Assembly (NCBI GenBank): GCA_963169875.1
Contig: CAUJEL010000171.1
Span: forward strand, 1 to 41,759
DNA from: Candidatus Zhuqueibacterota bacterium
GTDB lineage: Bacteria; Zhuqueibacterota; Zhuqueibacteria; Residuimicrobiales; Residuimicrobiaceae
Direction: 5' to 3'
Length of the DNA: 41,759 nt
The position numbers and the translations under genes were made by a program. The notes below the pieces were generated by a model. It was given only the letters and a program-made list of their open reading frames with translations, searched no databases and was not told the origin of the DNA. This document shows, in pieces, positions 8,724-17,739 of the stretch. How positions within the stretch are numbered: the first letter of the stretch is position 1; every line of letters begins with the position of its first letter.

Positions 8724-9453
8724 ATAACGCCCCTCTCTTGTAAGACAATTTAAATCATTTAATACAAGCGCTGCAGCATTTTTTAATATAATCGATTTGG
8801 GCAGATCGTGTCTCCTTAGAGGAATATAAACAACATAAAGAATGGAAGCAAGCGGTGATTCTCAGAATACATGAGGTTTTAATTCTCAGGGGACATCAAC
8901 CTGAGCATAGGAATGGAACATTTTCTGCAAACTACACAGGGGGCACTTCCCCGTCGTTATTGACTACAGTACGAAAATGGCCGGTACTGAGCGCCCGTTG
9001 CCGCAAGGAACTCGTTTCCCCAAATTCCCGGTACTTTGTGAGTCTGGGGCAATCTTCTCTTTCAAGTCTTGGATTTTGTGCGGGGCGATAAACTAAAAAG
9101 TATAAAATAGTCCTTGGAATTCATTATTCATGCCAATAATGGCGTTTTTTAGATACCCTAAGGGCGGAAATATCCTTGAGGGGCATGGTTGTAGCAGGTT
9201 CCAGCTCGCTTAAAATGCAAAAAAAAGGCAAAAAATTGATTCCAAGGCCGTTTTTTAAGCATGAAAATTACTTAACAACAATATAAATAATAATATATTT
9301 TGGTCCAACACTGTTATAAAACATTAGACAGGGTCCTCGGAATTTTCACCAAGCCCAAAAGAAGCCTACCCATTATCTGCAAGAAATCGAACCGAAACAT
9401 ATGATCAGACATATCTTCAGAGGATCCTGTATCTTTTAATTTTTCTTCTGCGC
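8724..9453. other. Non-coding region between the beta-helix gene and the BREX locus
   Basis: 730 bases without a credible gene. It holds the ribosome-binding site of the beta-helix gene, one copy of a dispersed repeat (about 9115-9300), and a loose inverted repeat (CAGGGTCCTCGG at about 9328; CAGAGGATCCTG at about 9416) downstream of brxL that could act in transcript ending. Short open frames here lack ribosome-binding sites and family resemblance. Confidence 0.6.
9115..9300. repeat. Dispersed non-coding repeat, copy 1
   Basis: This segment aligns with 35781-35960 in the same orientation. Shared blocks are TTCATGC.AATAATG.CGTTT, GA.ACCCT.A.GG, GGCAT.GTTGT and AAAATGCAAAAA.AAGGCAAA, followed by a run of T and an AT-rich tail. 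It lies about 390 bases upstream of the start of a large T9SS-cargo gene on the minus strand; copy 2 is placed similarly (about 285 bases). It contains no conserved open frame. Confidence 0.6.
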
Positions 9454-11523
9454 TCAAAGACTACTTGCAGAAGCTCCGATTTTAATAAACGTAGCCTCAA
9501 ATGCCTTACAAGGGCGGTATTGCTGCAGCCGATTTGCGAAGGTAAAAGCATCAGTCATCTCGTAGTGCTGAAAAATATCGAGTCCACGATCCAGGGAGAT
9601 TTTCCAGCCGTGGTCGGTCACGATGTGACGGGAATGGATGGTTTTGTTACTGTCAAACTCCCAGGTAAAGTTTACGCCCACCGTACTGGCCGACTCTTTA
9701 ATCTTCTCAAAGTTTACCTTCTGCTGTTCGCCTTTGAACTCGTCCTCTATTGTTATCAAATGAACCGACACTTCCTCATCAGGAGTTTTAAGCCTGACTA
9801 TAGTTTCTAGAAATTCCATAAAGTTACGCATCTGGTAAAACAGGCGGATATACGGATCGGTGACTGTGATAACGGTTGCTCCCTTGAGATAGGGGCCTAG
9901 CAAAGTATCGAAGGAGAGGCCTTTTTGATTCTCCTGAAAGGTTAGGTGTTTTTCTTTAAGGACAGGCTCGAGCGGTACCCGAGGATCTGACCCGATCTCA
10001 TGCGCAGCGGATTCCGCAGCGTCGGAGGTTTTGCCGTTTTCGTCTTCGCTTATTGATTTGTGGTAATAACTGGGGTATTCCTCCTCTTCGAGCGTGGTGA
10101 CACGCTTGGTATGCTTAGTTGCGTCGGTATAAGCAAAACGGACGATACGGTAGGTGGAATCAATTCGCATCAGTTGGTCTTTAACGCGCTTGCGGCCTTC
10201 AATCGCGAACCGAAGCAATTCCTCAACCTCTTCTTTGCTCGCTTCACCTTGTGGGAACAAAATCTTCATCAGTCCAGAGAAGGTCTTGTTGATACCGTCA
10301 CGATCCCGCGTTGAGATGTCGGAAGAGAGGGAAAAATGGCTTTCATAACGGTCCGAGTAATCATGATTGCGTAATGAGCGTAAAATCTCAGCAAGGTAAT
10401 CCACCACAAATCCGTAACCATTGCAGAACATTTCGCCACGAATGATATCGACCTCCCAGCCCGGAATATAGAAATGGATACGGTCGAGGAACGCAGAGTC
10501 GTAAAACTTTTCAGGCAGTTCGCAAAACAGGTCCGAATGTTTTAGCATGTATGGCACATTGTGCTGGGTGTTACCTACAAAAACCATGGATGCCTCTGCG
10601 CCCAGTGTCTCGATGCCCCGCGAAAAGGACTTGTTGGCCATATAGTTCTTCAAAATGTCGACGAGGGCCTTGTCGACGCGCTTTTGTTTTCCAGCGAATT
10701 CGTCGAAGGCAACGCAATCCCAGTAGCCGACCAGGCCAATCTTTCCTGAGGAGTTATTTACGAACAGCTTGGGGACAGTGACCTCACCACCGGAAAGCAG
10801 GATGCCGTGCGGCGAGAATTCCGAATAGATATGCGATTTACCGGTCCCCTTGGGGCCAAGTTCGATCAGGTTATAGTTGCGCTCGCAATAGGGGATCAGG
10901 CGGATCAGCTGTGTCAGTTTGCTGCGCTTGCCGAACATCTCCGGATTGAAGCCGATGCTCTGCACCAGCAGATCGATCCACTCGTCGGTGGTGAATTGCT
11001 TGCGGGCCTCAACATATCCTTCGAAATCGAACTGGGAGAGTTGGATTGGCTTGAGGGTCGATAAGATCCAGGGGCTGGCGCTTTTATCTTCGGTAAACTC
11101 ATATTCCAGATCAGCAATGCACCACACTCCGCCGACCAGGAGCTTGGGATGCTTTTTCACCGTTCCTGAATCAACAAGTACCTCTTTGATGCCCAGGTTG
11201 GAGAAATCTGCCTCATAGACATCCTTCTTGTCGTTGAGGTCAACACTTATTTTGTCGATGACCTTGTAGCGCCCCTTTTCCTTTATGTTCGAGCGAACTA
11301 ATCCGGCTTCATTCCGGTGAACATAATGTTTGGCAAGGATCTCTTTTACTGTTTCGATGCCGGTCTGGATGGTTGGCTCATCGCTGGTGGCACAATACTG
11401 CCCGAGCAGGTATTCCAGCACGTAGGAGGGAACTATGGCGTTGCCCTTGACCGTTTTGACGAGATCCTTGCGGACAACGAGGCCCGGAAAGTGGGCGTTG
11501 ATTTTTTGATCTAAGGGAGTCAT
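9454..11523 (-). CDS. brxL: BREX AAA+ protein BrxL with an MIT_C-type C-terminus
   Basis: 689 residues. The N-terminal part (about 1-200) and the AAA+ core match type I BrxL: 'AHFPGLVVRKDLVK', 'VPSYVLEYLLGQYCA', 'YKVIDKISVDLN'. Walker A is GPKGTGKS (223-230), Walker B is DCVAFDEF (269-276), a sensor-like 'MVFVGNTQHNV' follows, and 'FLDRIHFYIPGW' holds the arginine region. BrxL is the ring-forming DNA-dependent motor that is needed for phage exclusion but not for host methylation. After 'RKRVKDQLMRI' the usual Lon (S16) domain is missing. Residues about 536-675 instead read 'TVTDPYIRLFYQMRNFMEFL' ... 'IHSRHIVTDHGWKISLDRGL', resembling the MIT_C phospholipase-D-like domain of human MITD1. No GxSxG-type Lon serine motif is visible. 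It is the last gene of the locus, 136 bases after pglZ, so it may have its own promoter. Confidence 0.93.
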   Translation of the reverse strand: MTPLDQKINAHFPGLVVRKDLVKTVKGNAIVPSYVLEYLLGQYCATSDEPTIQTGIETVKEILAKHYVHRNEAGLVRSNIKEKGRYKVIDKISVDLNDKKDVYEADFSNLGIKEVLVDSGTVKKHPKLLVGGVWCIADLEYEFTEDKSASPWILSTLKPIQLSQFDFEGYVEARKQFTTDEWIDLLVQSIGFNPEMFGKRSKLTQLIRLIPYCERNYNLIELGPKGTGKSHIYSEFSPHGILLSGGEVTVPKLFVNNSSGKIGLVGYWDCVAFDEFAGKQKRVDKALVDILKNYMANKSFSRGIETLGAEASMVFVGNTQHNVPYMLKHSDLFCELPEKFYDSAFLDRIHFYIPGWEVDIIRGEMFCNGYGFVVDYLAEILRSLRNHDYSDRYESHFSLSSDISTRDRDGINKTFSGLMKILFPQGEASKEEVEELLRFAIEGRKRVKDQLMRIDSTYRIVRFAYTDATKHTKRVTTLEEEEYPSYYHKSISEDENGKTSDAAESAAHEIGSDPRVPLEPVLKEKHLTFQENQKGLSFDTLLGPYLKGATVITVTDPYIRLFYQMRNFMEFLETIVRLKTPDEEVSVHLITIEDEFKGEQQKVNFEKIKESASTVGVNFTWEFDSNKTIHSRHIVTDHGWKISLDRGLDIFQHYEMTDAFTFANRLQQYRPCKAFEATFIKIGASASSL

Positions 11524-11659
11524 TAGTAATCAGCCTTCAGTATTCAGTTGTTTTTCTATCGAGTGGATAAAGCCAACCAACATTGCGGAGATTTACCGGG
11601 TTTCGTTAACCCAGATTTTGCCTTGATCGGACTAGATGTATCCAATATCCATGCCTATA
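11524..11659 (-). promoter_or_regulatory. pglZ-brxL intergenic leader
   Basis: The only gap of this size in the downstream half of the BREX locus. On the minus strand it has a small inverted repeat (GGGTTAACGAAACCC) and, just before the brxL ATG, a 7-base periodic stretch (ACTGAAT ACTGAAG GCTGATT). A separate promoter for brxL is plausible, but no convincing -35/-10 pair was found. GAAGG lies about 12 bases before the start codon. Confidence 0.35.
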
Positions 11660-14158
11660 TCAGAAGTCGAAATCGTTGGTAAATGATCGCCGCATCAAGT
11701 ACCTGAGCGACTTGTATTCCTTGTAATGTGAAGTCCCGGCGTGTTTTTCCTCCAGCCGCAGGATGACCTCCTGGCCGTTGGCCTCATCGGCTTTGCGGGT
11801 GAGCACAAAGCGCACCTGCAGTTCCCGCTCCCGCGGGTTTTCCGAGCCCAGATCGAAGGTCAGCGCATGGCTGTCGGAGATCAGGTCACCCGCTTCGGTG
11901 TAGATGCCGACCCGCAGCACGCGCGGCTGAATCTTGTCTGTCACTGGCCCGGCCTGGTACAAGGTCACGGCCAGTTGCCCGGAGGTGATCATCGTGCTGG
12001 CTCCACGCAGGATATCGACTTCAACAGTGGTGACATCACTCTGGCGTTTCTTGTTGATCTTGAGCACCGGGATCACCACCTCCTGCAGCGATGCACCACC
12101 ATGCACAAAGCGGCTGCCGGAGCCCTTCAGGCGCAGACGGTTGATCGATTTGGGTATCTGCACTTCCACATCACCGTCAAGCCCAAGCTGCCCGGAGGTG
12201 AACTTGTGCATGCTGGATGCCTCGGCAAGCCCCTTGCCTAGCACGAAGCGGCGGTCGCGGTACAGAACCTGATCTCCCCCGGCATCGATTCCGGAAAAGT
12301 CGCTCTCCTCAATGGCGCGGTTCTGGTAGATGAAGCCATGGTCTGAGGTAACTAGCAAATTGTTGGCGTTGGCCCCGGTCAGTTTCTTGATCAGACGAAT
12401 CAGCTCCTGCAGGGTTTCTTCCACTGCCTCGAAAACCAGTTCCTCGGATTCCTTCTTGTCACCGGTAGCGTCAATCCGGTTGTGGTAGACGTAAATCACA
12501 TCATGATCGCGAACAAGTGCCCGGCACTCCTCCCCTTTCATGGCCATCAACTCATCGGCCCTGCAAGCCGTTGCCCGCTGACTAACTGCCTGGCCGAGAA
12601 TTTTGATGCGGTTGGCTACTCCCTGCGAACTTTTGCCATCCACCAGCACAGCGCCGGTCTCATTGTCGGCAAGCGTCAGTTTTTTGTTGGGCAGCAGTGC
12701 TGCCATGCCAAGCTGGGTATAGCTGGGCAACATCGAGATCGCCGGTTCCAGTTCAGCGCTGTAACGGTCCTCTTGTCTGATGAGACTCAACAGTTCCTCG
12801 CCAATCTCGTAGCGCATGGCGTCGGAGATGATGACGCAGACCTTGTTTTCCTTATGCAGGAACGGCCGTGCCCAATATTCGAAGAACTCATTCTGCCTGC
12901 GCACGGGTAAAGCTTCCCATTTGGCGGCTGTATCCACAAAGGTCTGGAAGCGGTCTCCCAGTTTTAGCAGGTAGTTGTTGGAATAGAGGTTTTCAATCTG
13001 ATCAGTCAAATGGCCCATCAGTGATGCCTGCCCCGACATGCGCACATGGTAAGTGAACTTGCGGTAAAGCTGATCGAGCCGATACCAGAAGCGGCTGTAG
13101 CGCTGCACGCCATCAGCCAGGCTATCCATGGCGAGCTTGGCCTCACTCAGGGCATGGGTAAACTGGGCGGCGAAATCAACCGCCTCATAAAGATGCCGGT
13201 ATTCCCTATACCAATGGCCCTGCCGCCGCTGACGGACCCAGAGCGATACATCGGTGCTGGAGACTGTGCGCGATGCCAACGCCCGCACCAGGTCGCTGAT
13301 GATCTTCTGGTCAATCAGGCGGAAATAATCCAGTTCAATTAACTCGCGGAAATCGCGCTTGGCCAGATCCTGTTCAATACCGAGGACCTCGGCGCATTCT
13401 CCAGAAAGTATCTCGAATCCGCCTTCAAACTGGCGGCTATCCTTCCAATGCTTGAGAAACACCAGGCCGTCGCCGGTGAGTTTCACCTGGCCATCGGTGC
13501 CCATGGCGTAACAAGACTTGAACAACTCAATGGCAAAGTCGCGAATGCCCGGCTCTTCGGACTTGTAGCCATAGCAGCGGGTCATCTGTTCCCAGAAGAA
13601 ACCATCCAGGTTGCATCGGCCAATCAGCTTGATTTTCTCGTCCCGGCCGTCTGCCAACTCCTGCAGCAGGGTTTCCGCCACCGCATCCATGCGCGGCTCG
13701 GTGCCGGTACAGACCGCCAGCATTTTCAGGCGGATTTGTCCGGCGGTGTCGTCGGATTTCAGTAATTTCTTGAGAGCGTCCTTGCGCTTTGCTGCCTGGA
13801 AGAATTCCGCATGGGCCTCCACCATATCGGTGAACTCCAGGCCAAGATCCAGTTCGGACAGCCAGATGGCCACCTGATCGGTGCGGAACACGCCGTGTGC
13901 CAGCTGTACATCCAGCAGCCAGTTGTCCAGATCGGCAGGCTGAGGACCTTCGCGATAGAGCAGGAACTTTTGTTCCGGCTGCTCGCGCAGCAGCCTGTAT
14001 TTGATGCCGTACTCGTTGTTGATCAGCTCCAGCTTCTCGACGTCGGGAAGCTGGAGTGATTCGAAATCGCCGCGCAACTCTTTCTTGGCGTCATACCAGA
14101 AGACGATCCGGTGCCGGTAGAAGAGTTTGGTCAGGGCCTGGGCTATGCGGTTTTCCAT
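11660..14158 (-). CDS. pglZ: BREX-1 phosphatase-like protein PglZ (type A)
   Basis: 832 residues, the usual size of type I PglZ. The N-terminal segment 'HRIVFWYDAKKELRGDFESL' is characteristic. The central alkaline-phosphatase-like core has metal- and nucleophile-type motifs: 'IISDAMRYEIGEEL' (from about 443), 'SMLPSYTQLGMAALLP' (about 475-490), 'HNRIDATGDK' (559-568), 'LLVTSDHGFIYQNR' (601-614) and 'SRFVHGGASLQEVVIPVL' further on. PglZ works with BrxB, BrxC and PglX in both modification and exclusion; its biochemical target in the cell is not settled. The gene starts 12 bases after the pglX stop, so the two are almost certainly cotranscribed. The last ~150 residues form a beta-rich C-terminal region. 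No truncation or missing motif was seen. Confidence 0.95.
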   Translation of the reverse strand: MENRIAQALTKLFYRHRIVFWYDAKKELRGDFESLQLPDVEKLELINNEYGIKYRLLREQPEQKFLLYREGPQPADLDNWLLDVQLAHGVFRTDQVAIWLSELDLGLEFTDMVEAHAEFFQAAKRKDALKKLLKSDDTAGQIRLKMLAVCTGTEPRMDAVAETLLQELADGRDEKIKLIGRCNLDGFFWEQMTRCYGYKSEEPGIRDFAIELFKSCYAMGTDGQVKLTGDGLVFLKHWKDSRQFEGGFEILSGECAEVLGIEQDLAKRDFRELIELDYFRLIDQKIISDLVRALASRTVSSTDVSLWVRQRRQGHWYREYRHLYEAVDFAAQFTHALSEAKLAMDSLADGVQRYSRFWYRLDQLYRKFTYHVRMSGQASLMGHLTDQIENLYSNNYLLKLGDRFQTFVDTAAKWEALPVRRQNEFFEYWARPFLHKENKVCVIISDAMRYEIGEELLSLIRQEDRYSAELEPAISMLPSYTQLGMAALLPNKKLTLADNETGAVLVDGKSSQGVANRIKILGQAVSQRATACRADELMAMKGEECRALVRDHDVIYVYHNRIDATGDKKESEELVFEAVEETLQELIRLIKKLTGANANNLLVTSDHGFIYQNRAIEESDFSGIDAGGDQVLYRDRRFVLGKGLAEASSMHKFTSGQLGLDGDVEVQIPKSINRLRLKGSGSRFVHGGASLQEVVIPVLKINKKRQSDVTTVEVDILRGASTMITSGQLAVTLYQAGPVTDKIQPRVLRVGIYTEAGDLISDSHALTFDLGSENPRERELQVRFVLTRKADEANGQEVILRLEEKHAGTSHYKEYKSLRYLMRRSFTNDFDF

Positions 14159-14170
14159 GAATATCGCTCC

Positions 14171-17100
14171 TTAATCCTCTTCTGCATCCAGGCCGACGAT
14201 TTTTTTCAAAGCAGCACCAAGTTTGGGATAGTTTACCTTCACGCCGTCGTCGAGGTCGATCTCTACCTGCTCGGTGGCCAGCGGGTAAAGTACTTCGCGC
14301 TCGTACTCTTCCATCTCGGCAATCATTTTAGTGATCTTTTCGATCTCTTTCAGGGCCCTGGTTTTCTCCGCTTGCGATGCAGAACCGCTGATGCTAATCG
14401 CTGCCAGATGGTTCTTGTGTGAAGTGAGCTTGGTACGGAACTCGCGCAAGTAGTTATTGAGCACCAGGCTGACTGTATCCGGGCGGTAACGATGCATGTA
14501 GATCAGCGCGTTGAAGCTGCCCTTCGTGCTGGAGAATAGCCAATAGATGGGGCGCTTCTTGTAGCGTTTCACATGGTCGGTGTAGAACTCGCTGAGGAAA
14601 TAATCGCGGATGCTGTAGTCGCGTTTGCCCTTTATGTTCAGTGCCTGCTCGACGAAGCGGAGGTTGTCCTCATAATGTTCCTCGCCAAAGGCCACGCGCA
14701 GGAACTTTCGGAAGCGCTCGGCGATGTCGTCGGTGAACCAGTCGCCATCCAGCATGGGGATGACGTTGTCATTGTCGGCCGGGAAGCTCGGTTCCGGAAT
14801 CCGCTTCAGATAGTCCTCGATGGTCTCGCCCTGGTTGGCCAGGATCAGCCCTGGCTTGTCCAGCGCATAGCGGCCAAACATGCAGCCAACGGCATAGGAG
14901 ACCAACTCGTTCATGGTATCGGCCAGCAGCAGCTTCTCCAACTCGTCTTCGCTCTTGCCGTTGCCGTAGCGGTAGTGGGGGTTGCAGGTCAGGGTGATCT
15001 CGTTGAGCGGCACCTCGGGCGTCAGCTCATCCTGCAGGCCATAGGCCTCGATGAAGATGCGGTTATTCTCTTCCTCCAACCGCTGCATCTCCAGCGTGAT
15101 CTCCCGCCAGTGGGCGCGGAGCTTCTGGTAGGTGGCCTTCAGGGTTGGCTGGTGGTAGTCAGGATTCAGCAGCGGCTGGCTGGTGAAATCCCAGGAGGTT
15201 TCGAAGGAGTCCCAGTCTATCCTTGCCGTAGCCACCAGCTCTCTAATTTGTGAGCAACTCCCTTCTGTTTCTTTCAAAGGTAATTTCGATACGACGCCAC
15301 CGTTAAAGTCTAATGTTGGAGAAAGAGCCGCTAAGAAGTAGTACGCGACTTTAGAGTTTAACAATCCAAGCAAATTATCTTTGTCGCTTTCGGATTTTGG
15401 GAAGAGCATTTGCCCCTTTGTATCAAATAAAAATCCGTACCCATTATCTCTGAGCGAAAAATCAGCAGATGACAAGGAAGACCATGTCAAGCCGTTCAGG
15501 AAATAGAAATCCTGATTCCAGCATTTTGAGTTATTCGGAGTTATCCTGCCATGTTCTAAATCTCTGCGCTTTCGTTCTTTAATGTCGAAGCCGTCGTTTT
15601 CCCAGTTAATGGAGTATTCCTTGTTTCCGTGCCATTTGCGATAACCGCCACCTTTGTTGTGAGGAAACCATCTTGCTTTCGACTCAACTGACTCTTCCCT
15701 TGAGCGACAGGTTGGCCGAAACTTCTGTGCACTAACTTCAAACCAATACCTTAGAAATGTGTCATTGTCACCCGTTTGTAGTCCGGCCCTGAATGTCGCC
15801 TTTTCGCTTAAGGGAATATTAATAAAGGCATCCCTCGCTTGCTTGCTAATCCAGTAAGCAATAGGGCTTCCGGGAATCGCCAAAACATCGGAAACTGAAG
15901 TAGTAAATCGCCAGCCACATCTAGGATTCAATACACTTTCTCGAAGAGCTTGCTCTTTTTCCCTCTCTGAATTCCCCTTGACTAAACGCAAATACACCCC
16001 TTCGAAATTTGGGTTGACGCTATTCGCAATAACAAACGCTGTAGTCGAAACCACCTCTCCACTTATGCTGTCGAAAGCTCTAGCGCCAAGGTGCGCCATT
16101 GATCTTATTGTTCCTTGGTGAAGAAGTTTAGAGCGCACTCCTTCATACGATGACAAGAACATCCAGCTTTGCATGGTTATCATCGCTATCAGGCCGTCAT
16201 GCATCGTCAGACCAAGATTTCGCTCAATGAACATAGCGAAAAGGTCTGATTTGCTGATGATGTAATTGTCTTGAACCCATGCCTTGAGTCTTCCATTCAT
16301 CCCGCCTCTTCCCATATACGGCGGGTTAGCAATCACCACATGGTATTTCGGGCTCAGGTAATCAGCCTGCCGCAGGGCTTGCAGCACCTTCTGATGGGTC
16401 ATGCTGTTGAAGAACGAGTGACTAGTGGCCAGTGACCAGTGGCTAGTCAGATAGTCCCGGAGCTTGGTGCATTGCTCAGAGGTGAGGTGTGGACGGACGA
16501 GTGAACCAAAGTTGTCCGCCTCCTCGAAAAGATTCAGGTCGTGCAGAATGTCTTCGCGCGAGGCGCCACAGGCCACTGGCCACTGATCACTAACCACTAA
16601 CTCGTTTTCATCGAAAACGAGTTTCTCCAGCACGCAGATATTCGGTCTGACACCCTTGCTGAAGAAGCGGTGCTGTTTGGCGCGAGCCTTCATGGTCAGC
16701 GCAAAGGCCGCCAGCTCCCCGGCGCGTTCGTCGATATCGATGCCGTAGAGGTTATTCGTTAGGATCTTCTCTGGAATCTCGCCGGGCTCGTACCCTTCCT
16801 CCTCGTAGATAGCGTAGAGAAGGTCGAATGCATAGGTGAGCATGTGGCCAGAACCACAGGCTGGGTCGCAAATCTTGATCTCTTCTGGCTTCTCGATGCG
16901 CAAATAGTCTGTCTCGGCCTGTTCAGGCTTGATGTAATAGTCCATTTTCTCGACCAGCTTCGAGCCAGGTCGATTGAGCAGCCACAGGCGGCCGAGAGAG
17001 TTTTCGACCAGGTAGCGGACGATCCAGTGTGGAGTGAAAAGCTGGGTGGCGGCTGGGATGTTCTCGGGGGTGATTTTCTGATTTTTCTTCAGCCCTTCAA

Positions 17101-17737
17101 ACACCTCGTCCTTCTTCTCGGAGATATAGAACTGGTAGAGCCAGCCGATCACCTCGACGTCTTTGCAGGCATCCGGCGTCATCGCCTCGCGTGTATAAGC
17201 GAGGATGGAGTTGCCCGAAAGCAGGTCGTCGGGCATCAGCAGCTCGGTGTAGTCATCGATGCGCTGGAATAGGAAAGGCATGGCCTTGTTCCAGAAGTTG
17301 CAGGCGGCTACAACCAACAGGCGGTAGGCCTCGCCCTGCGGGTCACGGCTGGGCGCTTTGCCGTCAAGCAGGGCGAAGATCTGCTGCCGGACCTTGTCGT
17401 GTACCATCTCTTCGTCGATGTGCCCCATTTTGGCTTCGGCCAGAATCTCGGGCTGGAACTGTCCCTCAAGGGGCGACACCACACCGATGCGGGTATAGCG
17501 GTTCACGTCCATGAAGCGCAGGGCGCAGAAACGATTGAACCAAACGTAGGCCACCCGTTCGATGATTTGTTCCTTGCCGTGCCCCTTGAGGGCCTCTTCG
17601 AGTTTCTTGACAGCCTCGGCACTTTCGCGCCGGGCGGCGCTGTTTTCTGCAAGCACTAGTTTCAGTTTGGCGGAGACCAGATCCATCAAGCTGCGCCGGG
17701 CGAACTGGGCGAATTTTTTCAGTTTCGCTGTTTCCAT
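14171..17737 (-). CDS. pglX: BREX-1 adenine-specific DNA methyltransferase PglX
   Basis: About 1188 residues. Amino-methyltransferase motif I is 'ICDPACGSGHML' (around residue 293) and motif IV is 'VIANPPYMGRGG' (around residue 473), the N6-adenine type. PglX methylates a non-palindromic site to mark host DNA and is the specificity factor of BREX. The C-terminal half (specificity/target recognition region) is full length. I chose ATG at 17735-17737 (METAKLKKFAQ); a GTG at 17743 would overlap the upstream nuclease stop by 4 bases (GTGA). Either way the gene directly follows the nuclease gene, implying translational coupling. Between motifs I and IV the frame contains two short inserts built from heptamer repeats ('VVSDQWPVACGAS' and 'LTSHWSLATSHSFF'), which look like selfish or slippage-derived DNA tolerated in frame. 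The recognition site cannot be inferred here. Confidence 0.95.
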   Translation of the reverse strand: METAKLKKFAQFARRSLMDLVSAKLKLVLAENSAARRESAEAVKKLEEALKGHGKEQIIERVAYVWFNRFCALRFMDVNRYTRIGVVSPLEGQFQPEILAEAKMGHIDEEMVHDKVRQQIFALLDGKAPSRDPQGEAYRLLVVAACNFWNKAMPFLFQRIDDYTELLMPDDLLSGNSILAYTREAMTPDACKDVEVIGWLYQFYISEKKDEVFEGLKKNQKITPENIPAATQLFTPHWIVRYLVENSLGRLWLLNRPGSKLVEKMDYYIKPEQAETDYLRIEKPEEIKICDPACGSGHMLTYAFDLLYAIYEEEGYEPGEIPEKILTNNLYGIDIDERAGELAAFALTMKARAKQHRFFSKGVRPNICVLEKLVFDENELVVSDQWPVACGASREDILHDLNLFEEADNFGSLVRPHLTSEQCTKLRDYLTSHWSLATSHSFFNSMTHQKVLQALRQADYLSPKYHVVIANPPYMGRGGMNGRLKAWVQDNYIISKSDLFAMFIERNLGLTMHDGLIAMITMQSWMFLSSYEGVRSKLLHQGTIRSMAHLGARAFDSISGEVVSTTAFVIANSVNPNFEGVYLRLVKGNSEREKEQALRESVLNPRCGWRFTTSVSDVLAIPGSPIAYWISKQARDAFINIPLSEKATFRAGLQTGDNDTFLRYWFEVSAQKFRPTCRSREESVESKARWFPHNKGGGYRKWHGNKEYSINWENDGFDIKERKRRDLEHGRITPNNSKCWNQDFYFLNGLTWSSLSSADFSLRDNGYGFLFDTKGQMLFPKSESDKDNLLGLLNSKVAYYFLAALSPTLDFNGGVVSKLPLKETEGSCSQIRELVATARIDWDSFETSWDFTSQPLLNPDYHQPTLKATYQKLRAHWREITLEMQRLEEENNRIFIEAYGLQDELTPEVPLNEITLTCNPHYRYGNGKSEDELEKLLLADTMNELVSYAVGCMFGRYALDKPGLILANQGETIEDYLKRIPEPSFPADNDNVIPMLDGDWFTDDIAERFRKFLRVAFGEEHYEDNLRFVEQALNIKGKRDYSIRDYFLSEFYTDHVKRYKKRPIYWLFSSTKGSFNALIYMHRYRPDTVSLVLNNYLREFRTKLTSHKNHLAAISISGSASQAEKTRALKEIEKITKMIAEMEEYEREVLYPLATEQVEIDLDDGVKVNYPKLGAALKKIVGLDAEED
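16416..16454. repeat. Heptamer-periodic insert in pglX, copy A
   Basis: The plus strand reads GTGACTA GTGGCCA GTGACCA GTGGCTA GTCAGATA, a tandem of 7-base units of the form GTGrCyA. It stays in frame and encodes 'LTSHWSLATSH' on the minus strand. Sequence of this kind is unlike the surrounding codon pattern. Confidence 0.7.
16570..16621. repeat. Heptamer-periodic insert in pglX, copy B, plus 21-base hairpin
   Basis: The minus strand reads TTAGTGG TTAGTGA TCAGTGG CCAGTGG CCTGTGG, the same heptamer family as copy A but in the opposite orientation. It is next to a perfect 9-bp inverted repeat, CTCGTTTTC (16601-16609) and GAAAACGAG (16613-16621). In frame it encodes 'ELVVSDQWPVACGA'. Confidence 0.7.
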
Positions 17738-17739
17738 TA

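Noticed and set aside
8855-9091. Plus-strand open frame of 78 codons
   Set aside because: No ribosome-binding site, composition of random translation, no family resemblance.
9115-9300. Cyclic-di-GMP or other known riboswitch
   Set aside because: The conserved blocks shared with 35781-35960 do not match any riboswitch consensus I can recall.
9454-11523. Calling the last BREX gene a Lon protease
   Set aside because: The AAA+ part is BrxL but no Lon S16 serine-lysine motif is visible; the C-terminus looks like MIT_C.
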